From Tepidiphilus olei (GTDB lineage: Bacteria; Pseudomonadota; Gammaproteobacteria; Burkholderiales; Rhodocyclaceae), in assembly GCF_006980705.1 (NCBI RefSeq), contig NZ_SBHO01000001.1, positions 434,001-498,000 of the forward strand: a DNA stretch of 64,000 bases. Direction: 5' to 3'. The position numbers and the translations under genes are program-made. Positions 19,034 through 27,973 of the stretch are shown here, one piece after another. Numbering within the stretch: position 1 is the first letter of the stretch; every line of letters begins with the position of its first letter. The notes beneath the pieces were generated by a model. The model searched no databases. It was not told the origin of the DNA and was given only the letters and a program-made list of their open reading frames with translations.

Positions 19034-19967
19034 CGGCGTGGCGCTGCTCGACAAGCCCGAGGGGCTCACGGCGAACGCCGCGCTGCAACGGGTGCGCCGC
19101 GCCTTGGGGGCGGCGAAGGCGGGGCATACCGGTACGCTCGACCCCATGGCGACCGGCCTCATGCTGCTCGCTTTCGGCGAGGCGACCAAGTTCGCCCAAC
19201 GCTGGCTGGAAGCCGACAAGGTCTATCTCACTCGCGTGCGTTTCGGGGTGGCCACTTCTACGGGGGACGCCGAAGGAGAGGTGATCGCCTGCGCCCCGGT
19301 TTCCTTCGGCGCTGGAGCGGTGCAGGAGGTGCTGCCGCGTTTTCTCGGCACCATCGAGCAAGTGCCGCCCATGGTGTCGGCGCTGAAGCACGAAGGCAAG
19401 CCGCTCTACCGTTACGCCCGCGAGGGGGTGATGATCGAGCGTGCGCCCCGGCCGGTGACGATCCACGAGCTGCGTCTCGTGGAGTGGGACGAAGCCCTCG
19501 CGGCGGCCACCCTCTATGCCCGCGTCGGCAAGGGAACGTACATCCGCACGCTCGCCGAAGACCTCGGCGCAGCGCTGGGGGTGCCGGCGCACATCGATCG
19601 GCTGCGACGCCTGGCGATCGGCCCCTTTTCGGTCGAAAAGGCGAGAACGCTCGCCGAATGGGAGGAAGCGGGAGCGCAAGGGCGGGAATGGCTGCTGCCG
19701 CCCGATGCCTTGGTGGCAGACCTGCCGCGGGTCGAGCTGGATGCGACCCGGACCCTGGCTTTTCTTGCCGGACAGCGCATCGCCCGTGCCGCGCTTGGGG
19801 ATTCCCGTTCCTCTGGCATGGTGCGCGTCTATGGGGCACGCGAGGAGGGAATCCCCATTTTCATCGGTTTGGGGGAATGTGACCCGGCGCGGGGCTTGTC
19901 CCCGAAGCGCGTCATTGCTAATATAACGCCGCCTTCGTCGCGTGTTCCGGTCATCCCGGCCGAATGA
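19005..19967 (+). CDS. truB: tRNA pseudouridine(55) synthase
   Basis: Makes pseudouridine 55 in the T arm of tRNAs. The 320-residue product shows [17 protein letters not shown], the catalytic Asp motif [15 protein letters not shown], the KVYL and [20 protein letters not shown] elements, and a C-terminal PUA-like part. The ATG at 19005 lies within the rbfA 3' end and has GGAAAG upstream (19000 region); it yields the normal short lead before the first strand. Overlap of 29 bases with rbfA suggests coupling. rpsO follows after 65 bases. Confidence 0.95.
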   Translation: MARTKTVVLDGVALLDKPEGLTANAALQRVRRALGAAKAGHTGTLDPMATGLMLLAFGEATKFAQRWLEADKVYLTRVRFGVATSTGDAEGEVIACAPVSFGAGAVQEVLPRFLGTIEQVPPMVSALKHEGKPLYRYAREGVMIERAPRPVTIHELRLVEWDEALAAATLYARVGKGTYIRTLAEDLGAALGVPAHIDRLRRLAIGPFSVEKARTLAEWEEAGAQGREWLLPPDALVADLPRVELDATRTLAFLAGQRIARAALGDSRSSGMVRVYGAREEGIPIFIGLGECDPARGLSPKRVIANITPPSSRVPVIPAE

Positions 19968-20032
19968 TCCCTTCCGGGTCGCGGCTCGTTTTTCATTTTT
20001 TGCGTTCAGATTCACGAGAGAGAACCACATCC

Positions 20033-20302
20033 ATGGCGCTAGACAACGCAACCAAAGCCCGCATCATCGCGGAATACAAACGCGGCGACAACGACACGGG
20101 TTCGCCCGAAGTGCAGATCGCATTGCTCACCGCCCGCATCGAAGGGCTGCAGCCGCATTTCAGCGAACACAAGAAAGATCATCATTCCCGCCGGGGTCTG
20201 TTGAAGATGGTGTCGCAGCGCCGTCGGCTGCTCGACTACCTCAAGCGCACCGAACCCGAGCGTTACCTCGAGCTCATCAAGCGGCTCGGCCTGCGTAAGT
20301 AA
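20033..20302 (+). CDS. rpsO: 30S ribosomal protein S15
   Basis: Primary 16S rRNA-binding protein at the central-domain junction. The 89 residues match the family: [41 protein letters not shown] and [17 protein letters not shown]. The ATG at 20033 lies after GAGAGAGAACC. As in most proteobacteria it directly precedes pnp; in E. coli the pair is co-transcribed and autoregulated. Confidence 0.97.
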   Translation: MALDNATKARIIAEYKRGDNDTGSPEVQIALLTARIEGLQPHFSEHKKDHHSRRGLLKMVSQRRRLLDYLKRTEPERYLELIKRLGLRK

Positions 20303-20313
20303 TTCCCTCTTCC

Positions 20314-20352
20314 GGGCCGATCGCTGTCGTCCGGCTAGGCGAGGGTCGGCCC
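20314..20352 (+). promoter_or_regulatory. Candidate regulatory stem in the rpsO-pnp spacer
   Basis: GGGCCGA (20314-20320) can pair with TCGGCCC (20346-20352), closing a 25-base loop that holds further short GC complementarity. It lies 24 bases before the pnp start. In E. coli an RNase III-cut stem at this place permits PNPase to control its own mRNA; the same role here is inferred from position. Confidence 0.4.
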
Positions 20353-20375
20353 TCTCACCGAGAAAGGATCGTCCC

Positions 20376-22469
20376 TTGCCTACCGCCATCAAAAAAACCT
20401 TCACCTACGGTCGTCACCAAGTCACCCTCGAGACGGGCGAACTCGCGCGTCAAGCAAGCGGCGCGGTGCTCGCTTCCATGGACGACACCGTGGTACTCGC
20501 CACCGTGGTCGCCGCCAAAGAGGCCAAACCCGGGCAGGATTTCTTTCCGCTCACCGTCGACTACATCGAAAAGTTCTACGCCTCCGGCCGCATTCCCGGC
20601 GGTTTCTTCAAGCGTGAAGGTCGTCCCTCCGAAAAGGAAACGCTCACTTCGCGCCTGATCGACCGGCCCATCCGCCCCCTCTTTCCCGAAGGGTTCTACA
20701 ACGAGGTGCAGATCGTCGCCACGGTGCTCTCGCTCAACCCCGAGGTCAACGCCGACATCGTCGCGATGATCGCCGCGAGCGCCGCGCTCGCCGTCTCCGG
20801 CGTGCCTTTCCACGGGCCGATCGGCGCTTGCCGTGTGGGCTACCTCGATGGTCAGTACGTCCTCAACCCCAACGCGAGCGAGCTCGAGAAGAGTGCCCTC
20901 GACCTGGTGGTGGCCGGCACCGAGAACGCCGTCTTGATGGTCGAATCCGAAGCGCAGGAGCTGCCCGAAGACGTGATGCTCGGCGCCGTGGTCTTCGGCC
21001 ACGAGCAGATGCAGGCGGCGATCCAGGCGATCAACGAACTCGTCGAAGTCGCGGGCAAACCGGCCTGGGACTGGAAGGCTCCCCAGCCCAACGAGGCGCT
21101 GGTGGCGCGCATCCGCGAGCTCGCCTTCGCCGAGCTGGAAGAGGCTTTCCGCATCACCGCCAAACAGGCGCGCAACGATCGGCTCAAGGCGATTCGCGCC
21201 CAGGTGATCGAAAAGGTGCTCGCCGAGTTCGATCCGCTGCCCTCCATCCCCGACATCGAGAACATCCTCTTCACGCTGGAAGCCTCCATCGTGCGCGGGC
21301 GTATCCTCGCGGGTGAGCCGCGCATCGATGGGCGCGACACGCGCACCGTGCGCCCGATCGACATCCGGGTGGGGGTGCTGCCGCGTACGCACGGTTCGGC
21401 GCTCTTCACCCGGGGCGAGACGCAGGCGCTGGTGGTCGCCACGCTCGGCACCGGGCGCGACGAGCAGATCATCGATGCCGTGGCTGGCGAATATCGTGAA
21501 AGTTTCATGCTGCACTACAACTTCCCGCCGTTCTCCACCGGCGAGACCGGGCGGGTCGGTTCGCCCAAGCGCCGCGAGATCGGCCACGGCAACCTCGCCA
21601 AGCGGGCGCTCTCGGCCGTGCTGCCCCAGCAGGAGGATTTCCCCTACACCATCCGGCTCGTCTCCGAAGTCCTCGAGTCGAACGGTTCGAGCTCCATGGC
21701 TACCGTCTGCGGCGGCTCGCTCGCGCTGATGGATGCCGGCGTGCCGACCAAGGCGCACGTGGCCGGGGTCGCCATGGGTCTCATCAAGGAAGGCAACCGT
21801 TTCGCGGTGCTCACCGACATCCTGGGCGACGAGGATCATCTCGGCGACATGGATTTCAAGGTGGCCGGTACCGAGCGTGGCGTCACGGCGCTGCAGATGG
21901 ACATCAAGATCCAAGGCATCACCAAGGAAATCATGCAGGTGGCGCTCGCCCAGGCGCGCGAAGGCCGCATGCACATCCTGCAGCTGATGCGCCAGGCGAT
22001 GGGCGAGGCGCGCGGCGAGGTTTCGGCCTATGCGCCGCGTATGATCCAGCTCAAGATCAACCCCGAGAAGATCCGCGACGTGATCGGCAAGGGGGGCTCC
22101 GTGATCCGGGCCCTGCAAGAAGAGACCGGTACCGTCATCGAGATCGCCGACGACGGCAACGTCACCATCTCGTCCTTCAGCGCCGAAGGTGCCGAGGAAG
22201 CCAAGCGGCGCATCGAGGAGCTCACGGCCGAAGTGGAAGTGGGCAGGGTCTACGAGGGCACGGTCGTCAAGCTGCTCGATTTCGGCGCCATCGTCAACAT
22301 CATGCCGGGTCGCGACGGGCTGTTGCACATCTCCCAGATCGCCGACGAGCGGGTGGAGAAGGTTTCCGACTACCTGCAGGAAGGGCAGAAGGTGCGCGTG
22401 AAGGTGCTCGAGACCGACGATCGCGGGCGCATCAAGCTGAGCCTCAAGGCGGTCAAAGAGGGTGAATGA
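20376..22469 (+). CDS. pnp: Polyribonucleotide nucleotidyltransferase (PNPase)
   Basis: Phosphorolytic 3'-5' exoribonuclease, trimeric, and degradosome partner. The 697-residue protein has two RNase PH-like domains (about 1-220 and 310-545) with [21 protein letters not shown] in the first and the catalytic [11 protein letters not shown] / [19 protein letters not shown] segments in the second, then a KH domain ([20 protein letters not shown], about 550-615) and an S1 domain to the C-terminus. The start is a TTG at 20376, supported by GAAAGGA ten bases earlier and by the conserved beginning ([16 protein letters not shown]). A rare TTG start may keep expression low, consistent with autoregulation. 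Confidence 0.96.
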   Translation: MPTAIKKTFTYGRHQVTLETGELARQASGAVLASMDDTVVLATVVAAKEAKPGQDFFPLTVDYIEKFYASGRIPGGFFKREGRPSEKETLTSRLIDRPIRPLFPEGFYNEVQIVATVLSLNPEVNADIVAMIAASAALAVSGVPFHGPIGACRVGYLDGQYVLNPNASELEKSALDLVVAGTENAVLMVESEAQELPEDVMLGAVVFGHEQMQAAIQAINELVEVAGKPAWDWKAPQPNEALVARIRELAFAELEEAFRITAKQARNDRLKAIRAQVIEKVLAEFDPLPSIPDIENILFTLEASIVRGRILAGEPRIDGRDTRTVRPIDIRVGVLPRTHGSALFTRGETQALVVATLGTGRDEQIIDAVAGEYRESFMLHYNFPPFSTGETGRVGSPKRREIGHGNLAKRALSAVLPQQEDFPYTIRLVSEVLESNGSSSMATVCGGSLALMDAGVPTKAHVAGVAMGLIKEGNRFAVLTDILGDEDHLGDMDFKVAGTERGVTALQMDIKIQGITKEIMQVALAQAREGRMHILQLMRQAMGEARGEVSAYAPRMIQLKINPEKIRDVIGKGGSVIRALQEETGTVIEIADDGNVTISSFSAEGAEEAKRRIEELTAEVEVGRVYEGTVVKLLDFGAIVNIMPGRDGLLHISQIADERVEKVSDYLQEGQKVRVKVLETDDRGRIKLSLKAVKEGE

Positions 22470-22473
22470 GGCT

Positions 22474-22501
22474 TTGACAAGCGGGGCGATCGGGTTATAA
22501 T
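22474..22501 (+). promoter_or_regulatory. Strong promoter of the tRNA cluster
   Basis: Consensus TTGACA (22474-22479) and TATAAT (22496-22501) are 16 bases apart, 11 bases before tRNA-Pro. The expected stable-RNA GC-rich discriminator (GATCGCC) follows. Very likely a stringently controlled tRNA promoter. Confidence 0.9.
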
Positions 22502-22512
22502 GATCGCCTTTC

Positions 22513-22589
22513 CGGGGTGTAGCGCAGTCCGGTAGCGCGCTTGCTTTGGGAGCAAGATGTCGGGGGTTCGAATCCCTCCACCCCGACCA
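22513..22589 (+). tRNA. tRNA-Pro (anticodon TGG)
   Basis: Acceptor stem CGGGGTG pairs with CACCCCG; anticodon arm CTTGC-TTTGGGA-GCAAG carries TGG, reading CCA/CCG-type proline codons; T arm GGGGGTTCGAATCCCTC; discriminator A and encoded CCA. First of three tRNAs sharing one promoter. Confidence 0.97.
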
Positions 22590-22621
22590 CGCTACTTCCG
22601 GAATACTGCCTGGGACGGAAT

Positions 22622-22698
22622 CTGCCCGTAGCTCAACCGGATAGAGCACCGGCCTTCTAAGCCGGGGGTTACAGGTTCGATTCCTGTCGGGCAGGCCA
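22622..22698 (+). tRNA. tRNA-Arg (anticodon TCT)
   Basis: Acceptor stem CTGCCCG pairs with CGGGCAG, discriminator G, encoded CCA. Anticodon arm CCGGC-CTTCTAA-GCCGG gives TCT, decoding the rare arginine codons AGA/AGG. T arm ACAGGTTCGATTCCTGT. Confidence 0.97.
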
Positions 22699-22720
22699 CG
22701 CGAGCCCCAAGGTTTGCGGC

Positions 22721-22797
22721 GGCGGCATTAGCTCAGTTGGTAGAGCACTGGATTGTGGCTCCAGGTGTCACCGGTTCGAATCCGGTATGTCGCCCCA
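22721..22797 (+). tRNA. tRNA-His (anticodon GTG)
   Basis: Acceptor stem GCGGCAT pairs with ATGTCGC (one G-U), with an encoded extra 5' G at 22721 opposite discriminator C73, the identity mark of tRNA-His. Anticodon arm CTGGA-TTGTGGC-TCCAG gives GTG. CCA is encoded. Confidence 0.97.
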
Positions 22798-22806
22798 GTT
22801 TTCACG

Positions 22807-22839
22807 AATAGGCCGGCCCTGCGTCGGCCTATTTTCTTT
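22807..22839 (+). terminator. Terminator after the tRNA cluster
   Basis: AATAGGCCG (22807-22815) pairs with CGGCCTATT (22825-22833), followed by TTCTTT, ten bases after tRNA-His and 15 before folD. Confidence 0.85.
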
Positions 22840-22854
22840 CTCGACGGGTGTACG

Positions 22855-23712
22855 ATGACCGCTGAACTCATCGACGGTAAAGCCATCGCCCAGGCCTTGC
22901 GCCGCCGCATCGCCGAACGCGTGGGCGTCTTGCAGGAGCGCGGCGTCGTGCCGACGCTCGCGGTGATCCTGGTGGGGGAAGATCCTGCCTCTCACGTCTA
23001 TGTGCGCAACAAGGTGGCCGCTTGCGCCGAGGTCGGGATCCGCTCGCGCAAGTACGAGTTTCCTGCCGACGTGTCCGCCGAGCGGCTGCTCGCCTGTATC
23101 GACGCCTTGAATGCCGATTCCGAGGTCGACGGCATCCTCGTGCAGCTGCCGCTACCGCCGCACATCGACGAGACTTTGGTACTCGAGCGCATCGCCGTGA
23201 ACAAGGACGTCGATGGTTTCCACGCCGAGAACGTGGGGCGGCTGGTACAGGGCCGGGAATGTTTCTGGCCCTGTACGCCGCACGGGGTGATGCAGCTGCT
23301 CGCCTGGGAAGGCATCGAGCCGCAGGGCATGGACGCGGTGGTGGTGGGGCGTTCCAACATCGTCGGCAAGCCCATGGCACTCATGCTGCTCAACGCGGGG
23401 GCGACGGTGACGGTGGCGCATTCGCGCACGCGGGAACTCGCCGCGCACACCTGTCGCGCCGATCTGCTGGTGGTGGCGGTGGGCAAGCCCGAGTTCATCA
23501 CACCCGAGATGGTCAAGCCCGGGGCGGTGGTGATCGACGTGGGCATCAACCGCTTGCCCGACGGCCGGCTGGTGGGGGACGTGGCCGCCGGAGTGCGTGA
23601 GGTCGCCAGCCGGATCACGCCCGTGCCCGGCGGCGTGGGGCCGATGACGATCGCCATGTTGCTGGAAAATACCTTGCTCGCGGCCCAGCGCCGCCGGGGG
23701 ATCGCGCCGTGA
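22855..23712 (+). CDS. folD: Methylenetetrahydrofolate dehydrogenase/cyclohydrolase
   Basis: Bifunctional enzyme interconverting 5,10-methylene-, methenyl- and 10-formyl-tetrahydrofolate, supplying one-carbon units for purines and initiator formyl-Met. The 285-residue product has the FolD signatures: [14 protein letters not shown] with the catalytic Lys, [15 protein letters not shown], the [11 protein letters not shown] stretch and the Rossmann motif [17 protein letters not shown], ending with [19 protein letters not shown]. The ATG at 22855 follows the tRNA terminator. Its stop overlaps the GTG start of purE, linking folate and purine genes in one operon. Confidence 0.96.
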   Translation: MTAELIDGKAIAQALRRRIAERVGVLQERGVVPTLAVILVGEDPASHVYVRNKVAACAEVGIRSRKYEFPADVSAERLLACIDALNADSEVDGILVQLPLPPHIDETLVLERIAVNKDVDGFHAENVGRLVQGRECFWPCTPHGVMQLLAWEGIEPQGMDAVVVGRSNIVGKPMALMLLNAGATVTVAHSRTRELAAHTCRADLLVVAVGKPEFITPEMVKPGAVVIDVGINRLPDGRLVGDVAAGVREVASRITPVPGGVGPMTIAMLLENTLLAAQRRRGIAP

Positions 23713-24230
23713 ATGGGGAAGTCCTGCGCTACGGAACCGGCGAGCCGCTCGTCGGGGTGGTGATGGGGTCTTCTTCCGACTGGCCGACGATGCGCGCCGC
23801 GGCCGAGGTGCTGCGTGAGTTCGAGGTGCCCTTCGAAGCGCGGGTGGTGTCGGCGCACCGCACGCCGGACCTGATGTTCGCCTACGCCGAGACTGCGCTC
23901 GAACGGGGCTTGCGGGCGATCATCGCCGGAGCCGGCGGGGCGGCGCATCTGCCGGGAATGCTGGCGGCGAAGACGACGGTACCGGTGCTGGGGGTGCCGG
24001 TGGAGTCGCGGGCGCTGCACGGGCAGGATTCGCTGCTCTCCATCGTCCAGATGCCCAAGGGGGTGCCGGTCGCCACCTTTGCCATCGGCGCGGCCGGAGC
24101 GGCGAACGCGGCGCTCTTCGCCGTGGCGATGCTCGCGGCCACGGACGAAGTGCTCGGGCAGCGGCTTGCCGAATTCCGCCGCCGCCAGAGCGAATCCGTG
24201 CTCGCCATGCGCCTGGAGCCGCTGGAATGA
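23709..24230 (+). CDS. purE: N5-carboxyaminoimidazole ribonucleotide mutase
   Basis: Class I PurE; converts N5-CAIR to 4-carboxy-AIR. The 173-residue product has [13 protein letters not shown] at the phosphate-binding start, VVSAHRTPD with the catalytic His, and [14 protein letters not shown] followed by PVLGVPV. It starts with GTG at 23709, overlapping the folD stop. An N-terminal extension of about 15 residues precedes the family core. It functions with PurK, whose gene overlaps its stop. Confidence 0.95.
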   Translation: MNGEVLRYGTGEPLVGVVMGSSSDWPTMRAAAEVLREFEVPFEARVVSAHRTPDLMFAYAETALERGLRAIIAGAGGAAHLPGMLAAKTTVPVLGVPVESRALHGQDSLLSIVQMPKGVPVATFAIGAAGAANAALFAVAMLAATDEVLGQRLAEFRRRQSESVLAMRLEPLE

Positions 24231-25393
24231 CGGCCGGGCGAATCGAGGCGCCGGCGAGGCTGGCGATCCTCGGCGGCGGGCAATTGGGGCGCTTTTTCGT
24301 GCGGGCGGCACAGGAGCTCGGTTACGCAGTCTGGGTGCTCGATCCCGATTCCGAGGCGCCGGCAGGGCGCATTGCCGAGCGGCATTTGTGCGGTGCCTAC
24401 GACGACGAAACGCTGCTCGCGGAAGTTGCGGCCCACTGCGCCGCGGCAACCACCGAATTCGAGAACGTGCCCGCGACGAGCCTCGCCCGGCTCGCCGAGT
24501 CCATGCCCGTGCGCCCCGGCGCGGCGGCGCTTGCCGTCTGCCAGGATCGCATCGAAGAGAAGTCCTTTCTCGCGCGAAATGGCCTGCCGCATGCGCCTTT
24601 TCTCGCCGTGCGCACGGCAGAAGACCTCGAGCGCGCGCCCGAGGCGCTTTTCCCCGGCATCCTCAAAACGGCGCGTTTCGGCTATGACGGCAAGGGGCAG
24701 GCGGTGGTCGCTGACCGGCAAGAGGCGCGGGCAGCGTTCGTGCGCTTTGGGCGCGACTGCGTGCTGGAAGCGCGGCTGGCCTTGGAGGCGGAGCTTTCGG
24801 TGGTGCTCGCCCGCGGCGCCGACGGGCGCATCGCCGCCTTCGAGGCCGGACTCAACGTACATCGCGACGGCATCCTGGATACGACGTTCGCCCCGGCCCC
24901 CTTGCCATCGACCGTGCTGCGCGAGGCCGGTGAGATCGCCGCGGCGCTCGCCGAGGCGCTCGGCTACGTCGGCACGCTGGGGGTGGAATTCTTCTACGCC
25001 GACGGCAAGCTCTACGTCAATGAGATGGCCCCGCGGCCCCACAACAGCGGGCACCATACGCTCGATGCGCACCGCGTCTGCCAGTTCGAGCAGCAGGTGC
25101 GCGCCTTGTGCGGCCTGCCGCTCGCCGTGCCCGAGGCGCATTCGCCGGCGGTGATGGTCAATCTCTTGGGCGAGGTGTGGTTCGCAGGCGAGGTGCTGCG
25201 CGAGCCGCCCTGGCACGAGATTCTCGCCCTGCCGGGCTTGCGGTTGCATCTCTACGGCAAGCGCGAGGCGCGACGCGGGCGCAAGATGGGGCATTTCACC
25301 GTCACGGCGGCGACGCTCGCCGAGGCGTGCGCCGTAGCAAGCGAAGCGCGGCGTCGTCTGGGTTTGCCCCCGCTGCCGCCCTTGCCGCAATGA
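24227..25393 (+). CDS. purK: N5-carboxyaminoimidazole ribonucleotide synthase
   Basis: ATP-grasp enzyme forming N5-CAIR from AIR, ATP and bicarbonate; PurE's partner. The 388-residue product has the N-terminal dinucleotide-like motif [29 protein letters not shown], the ATP-grasp core [17 protein letters not shown], and [18 protein letters not shown] with the metal/phosphate ligands. The ATG overlaps the purE stop, and the stop overlaps tsaC, so translation is coupled along folD-purE-purK-tsaC. Confidence 0.96.
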   Translation: MTAGRIEAPARLAILGGGQLGRFFVRAAQELGYAVWVLDPDSEAPAGRIAERHLCGAYDDETLLAEVAAHCAAATTEFENVPATSLARLAESMPVRPGAAALAVCQDRIEEKSFLARNGLPHAPFLAVRTAEDLERAPEALFPGILKTARFGYDGKGQAVVADRQEARAAFVRFGRDCVLEARLALEAELSVVLARGADGRIAAFEAGLNVHRDGILDTTFAPAPLPSTVLREAGEIAAALAEALGYVGTLGVEFFYADGKLYVNEMAPRPHNSGHHTLDAHRVCQFEQQVRALCGLPLAVPEAHSPAVMVNLLGEVWFAGEVLREPPWHEILALPGLRLHLYGKREARRGRKMGHFTVTAATLAEACAVASEARRRLGLPPLPPLPQ

Positions 25394-26385
25394 ACGCGCG
25401 CATCCTGCCTCCCGGCGAAGAAGCGCTGGCCGAGGCGGCGGTGAAACTTCATGCCGGCGAATTGGTGGGGCTGCCGACCGAGACGGTCTATGGCCTGGCG
25501 GCCGACGCACGTAACCCAACGGCGGTACGGCGCATCTTCGCCGCCAAGGGTAGGCCCAGCGATCATCCCCTCATCGTGCATCTGCCTTCCGCCGAACACC
25601 TGCCCCAGTGGGCGCGCGACATCCCTGAAGAGGCCTGGGCACTCGCGCGTCGATTCTGGCCCGGCCCTTTGACGCTCGTGCTTCGGCGCGGCGATGGGGT
25701 GCCGCTGGACGTGACGGGGGGACAGGAGACGGTGGCGCTGCGCGTGCCGGCGCACCCCGTGGCCTTGGCGCTCTTGCGCACTTTCGGTTCGGGGCTGGCG
25801 GCGCCGAGCGCCAACCGTTTCGGCCGCGTGAGCCCGACCACGGCCGCCGACGTGATCGAAGAATTGGGCGACCAAGTGGCGCTCGTACTCGACGGCGGTC
25901 CCTGCCCGGTGGGGGTGGAATCGACCATCCTCGATCTCTCCCGCCTGGACGCCGTGGGTCCTGTCATTCTGCGTCCCGGCGCGATCGGGGAAGAATCATT
26001 GGCCGAGGTACTGGGGCGACCCGTGGCTGCAGCCGATGGCGGTGCGCCGCGCGTCTCGGGGTCGTTGCCGGGGCATTACGCGCCGACCACGCCCGTGCGT
26101 CTGGCCGCGCCCGGCGAGATCGGGTCGCTCGTCTCCCGTCTGCTCGCCCAAGGCAAACGCCTCGCCCTGTGGAGCCGGCATGCGCTCGATCTGCCGGGGG
26201 TGACGTGGTACGAGATGCCCGCGACGCTCGAAGATTTGGCGCGCCTCCTCTACGCCCGGCTGCGCGCCTTCGACCGGCTCGGCATCGACGAGATCGTCAT
26301 CGAACGCCCGCAAGGGGAAGGCCCCTTGGCGCGGGCGATCGCCGACCGCCTGGAGCGCGCCGCGCGCGGCTCCGGCGGGCGTTGA
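25390..26385 (+). CDS. L-threonylcarbamoyladenylate synthase, long (Sua5-type) form
   Basis: Makes threonylcarbamoyl-AMP for the universal t6A37 modification of ANN-decoding tRNAs. The 331-residue protein has the YrdC domain (about 10-205): LPTETVYGLAADARN, FAAKGRPSDHPLIVHL with the KR..PL motif, ALRVPAHPVALALL and SANRFGRVSPTTAADV. A C-terminal Sua5 domain (about 230-331) follows a PGAIGEESL linker, so this is the long Sua5/YwlC type rather than short TsaC. The ATG overlaps the purK stop. Its place behind purine genes is probably operon convenience. Confidence 0.92.
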   Translation: MNARILPPGEEALAEAAVKLHAGELVGLPTETVYGLAADARNPTAVRRIFAAKGRPSDHPLIVHLPSAEHLPQWARDIPEEAWALARRFWPGPLTLVLRRGDGVPLDVTGGQETVALRVPAHPVALALLRTFGSGLAAPSANRFGRVSPTTAADVIEELGDQVALVLDGGPCPVGVESTILDLSRLDAVGPVILRPGAIGEESLAEVLGRPVAAADGGAPRVSGSLPGHYAPTTPVRLAAPGEIGSLVSRLLAQGKRLALWSRHALDLPGVTWYEMPATLEDLARLLYARLRAFDRLGIDEIVIERPQGEGPLARAIADRLERAARGSGGR

Positions 26386-26415
26386 ACCTTTGTTTATCGA
26401 GGAACCATTTCGATC

Positions 26416-27816
26416 ATGACCGTCCGCACGCGTTTTGCTCCTAGTCCCACGGGTTATCTGCACATCGGCGGTGCGCGCACCGCGCTCTTCTCTTGGGCCT
26501 ATGCCCGCCATCATGGCGGCCAGTTCATCCTGCGCATCGAGGACACCGACCGCGAGCGTTCCACGGCCGAAGCGGTCCAGGCCATTCTCGATGGTATGCA
26601 TTGGCTGGAGCTCGACTATGACGAAGGGCCTTATTATCAGACCCAGCGCATGGATCGCTACCGCGAGGTGATCGAGCAGATGCTCGCGGCCGGTACCGCC
26701 TATCATTGTTACATGAGCCCCGAGGAGCTGGAGGCGCTGCGCGAGGCCCAGCGTGCCCGGGGAGAAAAGCCACGCTACGACCGGCGCTGGCGCCCCGAGC
26801 CCGGTAAAACCCTGCCGCCTCCGCCGCCGGGCGTGCAGCCGGTCGTGCGCTTCAAAAATCCGCTCAGTGGCACCGTTGCCTGGGACGATCTTGTCAAAGG
26901 GCGCATCGAATTCGCCAACGAAGAGCTCGACGACTTCGTGATCGCCCGGGCCGACGGCACCCCCACTTACAATTTCTGCGTGGTGGTCGACGACTGGGAC
27001 ATGGGCATCACGCACGTCATCCGTGGTGACGATCACGTCAACAATACGCCGCGCCAGATCAACCTCTACCTCGCGCTCGGCGCCCCCCTGCCGCAGTTCG
27101 CCCATTTGCCCATGATCCTGGGGCCGGACGGGCAGAAGCTCTCCAAACGCCACGGGGCGGTGTCGGTGATGCAGTACCACGAGGACGGTTATCTGCCGGA
27201 AGCGGTGATCAACTATCTCGCCCGTCTGGGTTGGAGTCATGGCGACGACGAGATTTTCACGCGCGAGCAGTTCGTTGCCTGGTTCGACCTCAAAGACGTC
27301 AATCCTTCGGCGGCGCGCTTCGACTTCGACAAACTCCGCTGGCTGAACGCCCACTACATCAAGCAGGCCGAAGTGCGCCGGCTCGCCGCCGATTGCGCCG
27401 AGCGGCTCACGCGGCGCGGCGTCGTGGTTGCCGATGCCGCAGCGCTCGAACCGGTGGTGGCGCTCTATCAAGACCGGGTGCAGACTTTGGAGGAACTGGT
27501 CGACTGCGTCGAGCCGTTCGTGGTCGAAGTGCATCCTGCGGCCGAATTACGAGAAAAACATCTCGACGAAGCCGCCGTCCGGGCGCTGGCCGAGCTCCAT
27601 CGTCGGCTCGAAGCGATCCCGGAAACGGAATGGCGGCGTGAGCGGCTCGCCGCAGCCATCAAGGAAACGCTCGCCGCAGCTGGCGTAAAAATGCCCAAGC
27701 TCGGCATCCCGCTGCGGGTGGTGCTGCTGGGCGTGCCGCAATCCCCGGCAGTGGAAGCGGTGCTCGAAGTGCTGGGACGGGAACGCACGCTTTCGCGGCT
27801 CGAGCGCGCCCTCTGA
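26416..27816 (+). CDS. gltX: Glutamyl-tRNA synthetase
   Basis: Class I synthetase charging tRNA-Glu. The 466-residue product has the HIGH-type motif at about 16-19 in [17 protein letters not shown], the glutamate-binding [10 protein letters not shown], and the KMSKS-type loop KLSKRHG, with an all-helical anticodon-binding domain in the last third. GAGGAACC precedes the ATG. It stands 30 bases after tsaC and is probably on its own promoter or the end of that operon. A canonical SWIM-type zinc site is not obvious ([12 protein letters not shown] retains one Cys). Confidence 0.95.
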   Translation: MTVRTRFAPSPTGYLHIGGARTALFSWAYARHHGGQFILRIEDTDRERSTAEAVQAILDGMHWLELDYDEGPYYQTQRMDRYREVIEQMLAAGTAYHCYMSPEELEALREAQRARGEKPRYDRRWRPEPGKTLPPPPPGVQPVVRFKNPLSGTVAWDDLVKGRIEFANEELDDFVIARADGTPTYNFCVVVDDWDMGITHVIRGDDHVNNTPRQINLYLALGAPLPQFAHLPMILGPDGQKLSKRHGAVSVMQYHEDGYLPEAVINYLARLGWSHGDDEIFTREQFVAWFDLKDVNPSAARFDFDKLRWLNAHYIKQAEVRRLAADCAERLTRRGVVVADAAALEPVVALYQDRVQTLEELVDCVEPFVVEVHPAAELREKHLDEAAVRALAELHRRLEAIPETEWRRERLAAAIKETLAAAGVKMPKLGIPLRVVLLGVPQSPAVEAVLEVLGRERTLSRLERAL

Positions 27817-27831
27817 GGAGACGCTGAAGAA

Positions 27832-27963
27832 ATGAGCGAGCGGGATGAAGCGCAAGGCGCACGGAGCGCAGCGACCGAGACATATCGAGTGGATAGGCGA
27901 GGGAGCGAGCACCGCGCAACGCAGCGATTCGCCCGCGCAGCCAATTATTCAGCGTTTCCCTAA
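27832..27963 (+). other. Purine-rich spacer between gltX and mnmC with a doubtful 43-codon ORF
   Basis: An ATG at 27832 opens 43 codons ending at TAA 27961-27963. The composition (many GAGCGA/GCGCA units) is unlike the neighbouring genes and the peptide (Arg/Ala/Glu-rich) looks like no known family. It has the feel of a dispersed intergenic element that happens to be open rather than a gene; no strong hairpin is seen. The opposite strand is also open here. Confidence 0.3.
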
Positions 27964-27973
27964 GCCCGTGACC

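Noticed and set aside
20355-22649. 764-codon minus-strand frame opposite pnp and the tRNAs
   Set aside because: Runs through two tRNA genes and a strong PNPase gene; amino acid composition typical of antisense frames.
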